NCBI GenBank assembly: GCA_004557905.1
Contig: SFFH01000010.1
Coordinates: 1-64,000 of the forward strand
Length of the DNA: 64,000 nucleotides
Reading direction: 5' to 3'
Source of the DNA: Clostridiales bacterium
Lineage (GTDB): Bacteria; Bacillota; Clostridia; Christensenellales; Aristaeellaceae
In this document: positions 57,968 to 64,000 of the stretch, piece by piece
Layout: the number at the start of each line of letters is the position of its first letter
How positions within the stretch are numbered: the stretch's first letter is position 1
Program-made: the position numbers and the translations under genes
The notes under the pieces: model-generated
The model's input: only the letters and a program-made list of their open reading frames with translations
What the model was told of the DNA's origin: nothing
The model's database searches: none

Positions 57968-59767
57968 TCATTTGGCCTTCTGCGCCTCGATGCGCTCGGC
58001 CAGATCATTCAGGTACAGCCAGCGCTCTTCCGCCTCAGAAAGTGCCCGCTCGGTCTCCTCCTTCAGCGCGGCAAGCTCCGTCAGCTTCACAAAGTCGCTG
58101 GCGTTACGCGCAATCTCCGCGTCGATTCCGGCGAGCTTTGCATTGAGCTCCTCGATGCGCGCGTCGATCGTCTCATAATCGCGCTGCTCCTTGAAGCTCA
58201 TGCGCAGCTCGCGCTGCTTCTCCCGGCGCTGTGCGGGCGCAGCCGTCTCCGGCTTCTGCGCCCTGGCTGCCAGCTCCTGCTGTGCGGCCCTGTGCGCAAG
58301 ATAGTCCGAGAAGGAGCACACATACTGCACCAGCTGCGCGTCCTCCTCAAAGGCAAACAGCCTGCCCGCCACGCGGTCCAGGAAGTAGCGGTCGTGCGAG
58401 ACGACCACCACCGCGCCGCTGAACGTGGACAGGTAGTCCTCCAGAATCTCCAGCGTCGCGATATCCAGGTCGTTGGTCGGCTCGTCCAGCAGCAGCACGT
58501 TCGGGGCGGCCATCAGCACGCTGGCCAGGTATAGCCGGCGCTTCTCGCCGCCGGAGAGCCGGTTCACCGGGGTGAGCTGCACGTCCGGCGGGAAGAGGAA
58601 CTGCTCGAGCATCTGGCTGGCCGAGAAGCGGCCCTCCGGCGTCTGCACATATTCCGCGATGTCGCGCATGAAATCGATGAGGCGCAGGTTCTCGTCCACC
58701 TGCGGGAACTCCTGCCTGAAGAAGCCCACCTTCACCGTATCGCCCAGCACGACCGTGCCCGTGTCCGGCGCAAGCTCGCCCGCGAGCATGCGCAGCATCG
58801 TCGTCTTGCCGCAGCCATTGGGGCCGACGATCGCCATGCGCTCGTCGCGCAGGATCGTATAGGTGAAGCCGGAGAGCAGCGCTTTACCGCCCATGGCCTT
58901 GCCCATGTTCTCGCACTCGATGATCCGCCGTCCCAGCCTCGAGCTGGTGGAGGACAGCGAAAGCTTCGCCTCCGCCTGCGGACCGCGGATAGCGCTCATC
59001 TCCTCAAAGCGCTGGATGCGCGCCTTCTGCTTGGTGCTCCTGGCCTGCGCGCCGCGGCGAATCCACTCCAGCTCCCGCCGCAGGATGGCGCTGCGCTTGC
59101 GTGCGGCGGCGTTTTCCATGTCCAGCCGCGCCGCCTTCTGCTCCAGATAGTACGAAAAATTGCCGTCGTGCAGGTACAGCCCGCCGCCATCCAGCTCCGC
59201 GATGCGGTTGCACACGCGATCGAGGAAATAGCGGTCGTGCGTGACCATCATCAGCGCGCCGCGATAGCCCGCCAGCCGGTTTTCCAGCCACGCGATGGTC
59301 TGCGCGTCGATGTGGTTGGTCGGCTCGTCCAGCAGCAGCAGATCGACCGGACGGATCAGCGCTGCGGCCAGCGCCACACGCTTCTTCTGCCCGCCGGAGA
59401 ACGTGCGCACATCGCTCTCAAAATCCGTGATGCCCAGCTGCGTGAGCAGCGACCTCGCCTCGTATTCGTCCGGCGCGCCGACGTCCTTCGGCGCGTCGCG
59501 GAGCACCTGCTCCACGCTGGTGCGCTGCGCGTCATAGACGGGCATCTGCGGCAGGTAGGACACGCGCAAGCCGTTTCTGCGCATCACCACGCCCCCGTCC
59601 GGCTCCTCCATGCCGCACAGCAGCTTGAGCAGCGTCGATTTGCCCGTGCCGTTCACGCCGACCACGCCGATGCGGTCATGCTCGCCGATGTAGAGCGTCG
59701 CGTCGGTGATCAGCTTCTTGAGCGTGTAGCTCTTTTTAATGTGCTCAGCGGAAAGGATCGCCGCCAT
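57968..59767 (-). CDS. ABC-F family ATP-binding protein
   Basis: This soluble tandem ABC ATPase acts on ribosomes in known members. It has 599 residues, two Walker A motifs (GVNGTGKST, GPNGCGKTT), two signatures (FSGGQKKR, LSGGEKRR), and an interdomain linker at about 235-310 with KKQAR-type basic helices. A C-terminal coiled coil (about 515-599) resembles Uup. The ATG lies one base after the AAA ATPase stop, with GGAGGAG 10 bases upstream, so the two are coupled. The subtype (Uup or YdiF-like) and any antibiotic role cannot be read here. Confidence 0.92.
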   Translation of the reverse strand: MAAILSAEHIKKSYTLKKLITDATLYIGEHDRIGVVGVNGTGKSTLLKLLCGMEEPDGGVVMRRNGLRVSYLPQMPVYDAQRTSVEQVLRDAPKDVGAPDEYEARSLLTQLGITDFESDVRTFSGGQKKRVALAAALIRPVDLLLLDEPTNHIDAQTIAWLENRLAGYRGALMMVTHDRYFLDRVCNRIAELDGGGLYLHDGNFSYYLEQKAARLDMENAAARKRSAILRRELEWIRRGAQARSTKQKARIQRFEEMSAIRGPQAEAKLSLSSTSSRLGRRIIECENMGKAMGGKALLSGFTYTILRDERMAIVGPNGCGKTTMLRMLAGELAPDTGTVVLGDTVKVGFFRQEFPQVDENLRLIDFMRDIAEYVQTPEGRFSASQMLEQFLFPPDVQLTPVNRLSGGEKRRLYLASVLMAAPNVLLLDEPTNDLDIATLEILEDYLSTFSGAVVVVSHDRYFLDRVAGRLFAFEEDAQLVQYVCSFSDYLAHRAAQQELAARAQKPETAAPAQRREKQRELRMSFKEQRDYETIDARIEELNAKLAGIDAEIARNASDFVKLTELAALKEETERALSEAEERWLYLNDLAERIEAQKAK

Positions 59768-59768
59768 A

Positions 59769-61286
59769 TCAGTTCTGCTCCTCCGTCGCCGCCGTCTCGC
59801 CCGTTTCTGCCTGCGCTTCCTGCTCCTCCTGCTCAGCATCCTCGCCGGAGATGGCCGCCTTTGCGTCCTGCGCGGTGATCTCGCAGAGCATCTCGCGCGT
59901 AATCTCGCCGGTCGCCTCCGCCAGCCGGTTGGCCTGCGCCTGCACCAGCTTTTCCAGCGTGTTGCGCATGCCGCGCGCGTTGCCGAAGTCCAGCCGGTCG
60001 GAGACGCTCATGCCCGTGAGCATCGCGCGCACGACCTGATTGGCGTCCTCGGTCACGGTGTAGCCCTGGCGCTTCGCGTTCATCGTCAGAATCTCCATCA
60101 GCTCGTCGTCAGTGTAGTCCGGGAAGTCGATGTATTTGTTGAAGCGGGAGATGAGGCCCGGGTTGCTGGTCAAAAAGTCGTGCATCTCGTCGGTGTATCC
60201 GGCGACGATCACCACGAGGTCGTCGCGGTGATCCTCCATCAGCTTGACCAGCGTGTCAATCGCCTCGCGGCCAAAGTCGTTGTCCATGCCCTTGCGCGCC
60301 AAGGAGTACGCCTCGTCGATGAACAGGATGCCGCCCAGCGCGCTGTTCACAACCTCCGTCACCTTGCCCGCCGTCTGGCCGACGTAGCCCGCCACCAGGC
60401 CGCTGCGGTCGGTCTCGATCAGCTGTCCGCTGCTCAAAAAGCCCAGCTGCTTGTAGATTTTGGCGATCAGGCGCGCCACCGTCGTCTTGCCCGTTCCGGG
60501 GTTGCCGGTGAAGACCATGTGGAAGCTCATGTCCATGACCTTGAGGTCGTGCGCCTCGCGCATCTTGCGCACCTTGATGAGGTTGATGAGCGAGCGTACC
60601 TCGCGCTTGACGCCGTCCAGGCCGATCAGGCTGTCCAGCTCCGCCATCAGCTCCTCGAGCGTCTTCTCCTTCTCTTCCTTCTTCTGCGGCGCGGCGCCGC
60701 TCTTCTCCTCCGCCTTTGCCGAGCCATCCTCAGGCTTCGCGCCGCCCGGCACGTCCACGCGGCGCGCAGCCTCCTGCGCCGCGCCCGCGTGGCGGCCCGC
60801 CGCGCGCGTGAGCAGGAAGGTGCGCAGGCTGCCCAGATAGGACGTGATGAAGTTCATCGCCGCGCCGCCAATGGAGCCGTCCACGTCCGCCGCGGCGTAG
60901 AGCAGCTGGCTCACGCCGTTCACAAACTGCTGTGCACTGTCGGTGCCATCCTTGTCGTCCATCGCCACGCAGCAGCGCAGCAGCAACGGCGTGCCCTCCG
61001 CAAAGGAGCGGTTCTTGTAGCCGATGTTCAGCGCCGCCTCGCTGCCCGCCCGGCCGATGCTCAGCACATCGCGCGAGGGAACGCCCGCGATGAATGCGCG
61101 CATCGCCTCGGAGACGGAACCTGTCTGCTGCGCCATCTTCAGCAGCAGCGACTGCGTGTACATGTCAAGAAACAGCTGGATATCGCTCGCGCCCACGCGC
61201 TGCCAGTTGCCGCTTTCCACCAGCAGGGCGCAGGCCTCCTTCATCTGCGCATAGGCTGCGCGTCCTCTCTTCATCTGTTCGCTCAT
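59769..61286 (-). CDS. CbxX/CfqX/SpoVK-type AAA ATPase
   Basis: This 505-residue protein has an N-terminal helical domain (about 1-165) of unknown kind, a charged linker (about 170-215), and one AAA module: Walker A FTGNPGTGKTTVARL, Walker B GGILFIDEAYSLARKG, and arginine finger region SNPGLISRFNKYIDFP. The pattern is that of CbxX and SpoVK. The acidic tail is rich in E, A and Q. AAGGAG lies 7 bases before ATG. It comes between a flippase gene and the ABC-F gene with tight spacing, so all three may share one transcript. SpoVK itself is sporulation-linked in Bacillus; here the role is open. Confidence 0.88.
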   Translation of the reverse strand: MSEQMKRGRAAYAQMKEACALLVESGNWQRVGASDIQLFLDMYTQSLLLKMAQQTGSVSEAMRAFIAGVPSRDVLSIGRAGSEAALNIGYKNRSFAEGTPLLLRCCVAMDDKDGTDSAQQFVNGVSQLLYAAADVDGSIGGAAMNFITSYLGSLRTFLLTRAAGRHAGAAQEAARRVDVPGGAKPEDGSAKAEEKSGAAPQKKEEKEKTLEELMAELDSLIGLDGVKREVRSLINLIKVRKMREAHDLKVMDMSFHMVFTGNPGTGKTTVARLIAKIYKQLGFLSSGQLIETDRSGLVAGYVGQTAGKVTEVVNSALGGILFIDEAYSLARKGMDNDFGREAIDTLVKLMEDHRDDLVVIVAGYTDEMHDFLTSNPGLISRFNKYIDFPDYTDDELMEILTMNAKRQGYTVTEDANQVVRAMLTGMSVSDRLDFGNARGMRNTLEKLVQAQANRLAEATGEITREMLCEITAQDAKAAISGEDAEQEEQEAQAETGETAATEEQN

Positions 61287-61308
61287 CTTTTTTCTCCTTT
61301 TTCTTCTC

Positions 61309-62601
61309 TTATGCTTTGCTCAGCCTGCGCCGCACTTTTTTCAGCATACCCTTGAGGCGTGCAATCTCCTCCGGCCTGAACAGGAACACGTCGCGCACCG
61401 GGATGTTGTAGGTTCTCAGATAATACACAAGGAAGCAGCCGCCCGCCACCGCGTAGGAGGCCACCGACGCGGCCGCCGCACCCATCTTGCCCCACAGCGG
61501 GATGGTGACCATGTTGACCAGGATGTTGACCACGACGGAGACGGTCAGCATGCCCAGGTACACGTATTTTTTACCCTGCGCCAGCAACAGCGTGCCGATG
61601 ATCTTGAAATAGCTCATCGGGATGATGCCCGCAATCAGCAGCACCGTGACCGCGTACGCCGGCAGGTATTCCGCGCCGGCCAGCAGCCAGATGACCGGCT
61701 TGCCCAGCAGGAGGATGCCTGCGATCATCACGAGCGTCAGATAGAAGTTGACCTTCATGCTCATGGTCACCTCGCCGATCGCGTCGTCCTTCGCCGTGCG
61801 CGAGAAGAGCACCTCGCGGAACGCGTCCGGGATCAGCCAGCCGTACTCGGAGAGCGACACGCCCAGCGTGTAAAAGCCGATCTCCGCGTCCGGCACGCCG
61901 AACATGTAGCCCATCATCAGCGTATCCACCCGGTAGTTGAGCGTGGTCATCAGCGTCGTGATCATCGACACGATGCCGAAAGGCACGATCTTCGCCGCGA
62001 ACCGCAGGTCCGCGCGCAGTGGATTGGGCATACGCCGCATGCGCCGCAGCGCCATGACGATGGTGATCAGATCGCCCACGACAACCAGCGCCAGGGAGAC
62101 CAGAATCGTGCGCTCCATCGTGTAGAACGCGAGGATGGTGATGATCGTGTTGGTGATGCGGGCGGTGAAGAAGATCCTGTTCTTGTACTTCACGTCCTCC
62201 ACCATGATCATGAAGCTCAGCTGGTTGGCCAGCACCTGGATCGGCGCGATCAGACAAACCGCCGTCAGCGCGAAGGACTGAAGTACCGCGGCGCCCGCGA
62301 TGCCGATGACCATGTAGGCGACAAACTGCAGCAGGAAGATGCGCAGGAATTTATCCAGCACATCCGGCTCGCCCTGCCGCTTGTAATACGGATACGGCTG
62401 GTACAGGCCGAAGTTCGCCGTGACGGCGACGATGGAGATCATCGAGGAAATCTGTCCCAGCTCACCCTTGAGCTCCGGACCCAGGAAGCGGTTGGAGTAG
62501 CTTGAGGCAATCAGGCCGATGACCACCGCCATGATCTTGGTGAAGATGGTATAGACGTAATCGTTACCCGTGATCCGGCGGGCGATGCTTTTGAGACGCA
62601 T
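61309..62601 (-). CDS. Oligosaccharide flippase family protein (Wzx-like)
   Basis: This 430-residue membrane protein has about 12 transmembrane segments of the MOP superfamily. The N-terminus IARRITGNDYVYTIFTKIMAVVIGLIAS, followed by RFLGPELKGELGQIS, is typical of polysaccharide exporters. The C-terminal tail is basic (KGMLKKVRRRLSKA). GAGGAG lies 7 bases before ATG at 62601. The glycan it moves is not indicated; no glycosyltransferase adjoins. Confidence 0.9.
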   Translation of the reverse strand: MRLKSIARRITGNDYVYTIFTKIMAVVIGLIASSYSNRFLGPELKGELGQISSMISIVAVTANFGLYQPYPYYKRQGEPDVLDKFLRIFLLQFVAYMVIGIAGAAVLQSFALTAVCLIAPIQVLANQLSFMIMVEDVKYKNRIFFTARITNTIITILAFYTMERTILVSLALVVVGDLITIVMALRRMRRMPNPLRADLRFAAKIVPFGIVSMITTLMTTLNYRVDTLMMGYMFGVPDAEIGFYTLGVSLSEYGWLIPDAFREVLFSRTAKDDAIGEVTMSMKVNFYLTLVMIAGILLLGKPVIWLLAGAEYLPAYAVTVLLIAGIIPMSYFKIIGTLLLAQGKKYVYLGMLTVSVVVNILVNMVTIPLWGKMGAAAASVASYAVAGGCFLVYYLRTYNIPVRDVFLFRPEEIARLKGMLKKVRRRLSKA

Positions 62602-62639
62602 AGACTCTCTCCTCAATCATCCATAAATATACAGTTTAT

Positions 62640-62668
62640 ATTATAGCGCCTGGGAGATGGATTTGCAA
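62640..62668 (-). promoter_or_regulatory. Sigma-A promoter of the flippase-AAA-ABC-F unit
   Basis: Minus-strand TTGCAA, a 17-base spacer and TATAAT, about 30 bases before the flippase start. Confidence 0.7.
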
Positions 62669-62687
62669 ACCGTTTTGGCTGACCTTT

Positions 62688-62716
62688 CACACCGTCACGG
62701 ACCGGAACATAGCATG
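62688..62716 (+). promoter_or_regulatory. Candidate sigma-K-like promoter
   Basis: CACA with its AC 17 bases before CATAGCATG resembles the late mother-cell pattern except for the last base. It lies about 110 bases before the cysteine-rich gene. Low information; compare 36202-36229. Confidence 0.25.
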
Positions 62717-62825
62717 CAGTGGAGCCTCACCCTGCAAGCTCCCGCAGAGCATCGTCAGATGCCAACTTAGCGGAATCGCCAATGGCGGCGATCCGTCTTC
62801 CATAAACCTACGGAGGTGCGACAAA

Positions 62826-63476
62826 ATGTCCTTTTGCCATCCCTTTCTGAACGGCTGCGACGGCTTCGGCTGCGGCTGCAGTTCCTTCTGTCCCTTCCCG
62901 GACTGGATTCATCCGCTGCTGTGCAATCCGACGCAGTTCTGCTGCGTGGGCAACGACAACGGCCCGACGCTGGTGATCCACAGCATCCTTCTGGAGCCCT
63001 GCGGCAACCAGAGCTGCACGCCGCGCACGCTGCGCATCCGCATCACCGGCCCGAGCTTCCCCTGCGGCGAATTCTTCACGCTGCGGGTGGGCAGCTGCAC
63101 CGAGATCGACGAGCCGCTGGTCATCACGAACCTTGAGCCCGGCCAGTACGAGATCGAGCAGATTCTCTCCTCCTGCCGCGAGTTTGATACCACCTTCACC
63201 GGCCCGATCTGCAACGGCTGCGTCTCCATCACCTGCTCCGTCGTGCCCACGGTCATCACCATCGTCAACCGCAAGCGCTTCTGCCGCCGCTGCCGTCGGC
63301 ACGGCTGCGGCTGCAGCAACTGCGGCTGCAATATCTGCGGCAACAACTGTGGCTGCAACAGCTGCGGCAACCGCTGCGACGGCGACTGCGGCCGCGGGCA
63401 GATCTGCGACAGATGCGGCTGCCGCGACTGTGACGAGCACCATCACCACGAGCATCGCGAGCGCGAGGAGCGCTGA
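62826..63476 (+). CDS. Cysteine-rich protein with Cys-Gly repeats and His/Glu/Arg tail
   Basis: This 216-residue protein lacks a signal peptide. The N-terminus is rich in Cys and Phe (NGCDGFGCGCSSFCPF). A central beta-rich domain (about 45-145) looks like a carboxypeptidase-regulatory or prealbumin-type fold (LVITNLEPGQYEIEQIL). The C-terminal third has runs such as CGCSNCGCN and CGNNCGCNSCGN, then DEHHHHEHREREER. More than 35 cysteines suggest disulfide cross-linking or metal binding. GGAGG lies upstream of ATG. Its style is shared with the protein at 36280-37098, and the neighbour ypeB is a germination gene, so a spore surface role is likely but inferred. Confidence 0.6.
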   Translation: MSFCHPFLNGCDGFGCGCSSFCPFPDWIHPLLCNPTQFCCVGNDNGPTLVIHSILLEPCGNQSCTPRTLRIRITGPSFPCGEFFTLRVGSCTEIDEPLVITNLEPGQYEIEQILSSCREFDTTFTGPICNGCVSITCSVVPTVITIVNRKRFCRRCRRHGCGCSNCGCNICGNNCGCNSCGNRCDGDCGRGQICDRCGCRDCDEHHHHEHREREER

Positions 63477-63482
63477 ACAGGC

Positions 63483-63510
63483 AAGGGGAGATACGCGCGT
63501 ATCTCCCCTT
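63483..63510. terminator. Perfect 28-base palindrome between convergent genes
   Basis: AAGGGGAGATACGC and its complement form a 14-bp symmetric inverted repeat between the cysteine-rich gene and ypeB. Neither strand has a T-run, so termination may be weak or factor-aided. Confidence 0.5.
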
Positions 63511-63517
63511 CACCGCG

Positions 63518-64000
63518 TCAGATCGCGGTCTCGCCGTCCCCGGTCTGCGCCACGCGCAGAATTTTCTCCGCCTCGCCCGTCCGCGCGTCCACATACGCGT
63601 AGTATGCCGCGCCGGCAAAGTCGCCCCTGAACTCCCAGCAGAGCTTCTCGCCGCCGTCCGTGGGGATCACGCACAAGCGCGTGTTCTGCACGTGCAGGCG
63701 GCTGGAAAGCGTCTGCTGCGCCTGCGAAACCGTCAGCGCGGGCGAAAGGTCCCCGCGCGTCTCGTGGTTCATCAGGTACTGCGAGCACTCCGCACCGACC
63801 ACCGTGCCCGTCTCCCGGCTCACCTGCACCTTCACCTGATCCGGGTACAGCAGCACACCGTCCTGAACGCTGGCGAAGTTCGCCACGATCATGCCGTCAT
63901 ATTCCTGCACAAAGCACTGCTCCATCTCGCCAAAGCCCATGTCGTCCAGGTACAGCTTCGCCGCGCGCAGACATTCCTCCCGGCCGACGCGCGATTCGAA
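63518..64000 (-). CDS. ypeB: Germination protein YpeB, N-terminus cut by window edge
   Basis: Only the C-terminal 160 residues lie in the window; the frame stays open to the right edge. The segment LYLDDMGFGEMEQCFVQEYDGM, then PDQVKVQVSRETGTVVGAE and TVSQAQQTLSSRL, and KLCWEFRGDF.GAAYYAYVDARTG, matches the PepSY-like repeats of YpeB. YpeB is needed for stability and inhibition of the spore cortex-lytic enzyme SleB. sleB would be expected beyond the right edge. Confidence 0.88.
   Translation of the reverse strand, partial: FESRVGREECLRAAKLYLDDMGFGEMEQCFVQEYDGMIVANFASVQDGVLLYPDQVKVQVSRETGTVVGAECSQYLMNHETRGDLSPALTVSQAQQTLSSRLHVQNTRLCVIPTDGGEKLCWEFRGDFAGAAYYAYVDARTGEAEKILRVAQTGDGETAI

Noticed and set aside
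62602..62825. Additional small gene upstream of the cysteine-rich protein
   Set aside because: No reading frame with a ribosome site is found; the stretch holds only promoter-like marks.
1..64000. tRNA genes, CRISPR arrays, insertion sequences or prophage
   Set aside because: No cloverleaf with T-arm signature, no regularly spaced repeats, and no transposase, integrase or phage structural protein were seen.

Overview
This 64-kb window comes from a high-GC (by eye above 60%), endospore-forming Bacillota, most likely a gut-type Clostridia. The evidence is a dense set of sporulation and germination genes (spoIIIE/ftsK, dpaA-dpaB, spoIIGA-sigE, spo0A, spoIVB, sigG, ylmC, spoIIP, a SpoIID/LytB protein, ypeB). 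Ribosome binding sites are strong (AGGAGG type), TTG and GTG starts are common, and consensus sigma-A promoters with 16-18 base spacers occur throughout. A lineage below class cannot be fixed from sequence reading alone. No tRNA, rRNA, CRISPR array, insertion sequence or prophage gene was seen.

Layout. 1-8.3 kb (minus strand): RNase J (cut by the left edge), trxA, a RseC-like redox protein, hisS, ftsK/spoIIIE and a secreted DUF3298 protein. 8.3-14.3 kb (minus): dipicolinate synthase dpaA-dpaB, mscL, scpB, scpA, a site-2 protease, then sigE and spoIIGA behind a promoter that looks Spo0A-controlled. 14.4-19.4 kb (minus): a possible three-gene unit of an MBOAT O-acyltransferase, an SGNH/AlgX-like partner and a GH115-like glycosidase. 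19.4-24 kb (minus): XdhC behind a possible attenuator, a sedoheptulokinase-like FGGY kinase, and the GGGtGRT protein (frameshifted here) with its NifU-like partner. 24.3-29 kb (plus): glnS, an AT-richer GNAT gene, gltX and a secreted protein. 29-34.4 kb (minus): purine nucleoside phosphorylase, RluA-type synthase, deoB, spo0A, spoIVB, nrdR and ylmC. 34.6-37.1 kb: sigG, spoIIP and a cysteine-rich protein. 37.1-41.5 kb: a CmpB-family membrane protein, a self-contained three-gene unit resembling the ZorA/ZorB motor pair plus a small membrane protein, and a MarR regulator. 41.7-47.5 kb: a FlaA1/CapD nucleotide-sugar dehydratase, galK, a second MarR and two DegV paralogues. 47.9-52.5 kb: Gx transporter, NusG domain II protein, rsfS, yqeK, nadD, a membrane protein and a TrmN6-like methyltransferase. 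52.6-64 kb: SpoIID/LytB with six SH3 domains, apbE, a candidate structured RNA, a lipoprotein, an ABC-F ATPase, a CbxX/SpoVK-type AAA ATPase, an oligosaccharide flippase, a second cysteine-rich protein and ypeB (cut by the right edge).

How the parts fit. Spo0A would act on the spoIIGA-sigE promoter, SpoIIGA would activate SigE, SpoIVB would carry the forespore signal, SigG would run the late forespore program, and DpaAB would make the core solute dipicolinate. SpoIIP and a SpoIID-like protein remodel peptidoglycan; YpeB serves germination. Surface chemistry is covered by the MBOAT unit, FlaA1/CapD and the flippase.

The most unusual items are the orphan ZorAB-like three-gene unit, an RNA gene of about 260 nt with a consensus promoter and terminator, two families of dispersed intergenic repeats, and the acyltransferase/GH115 unit.
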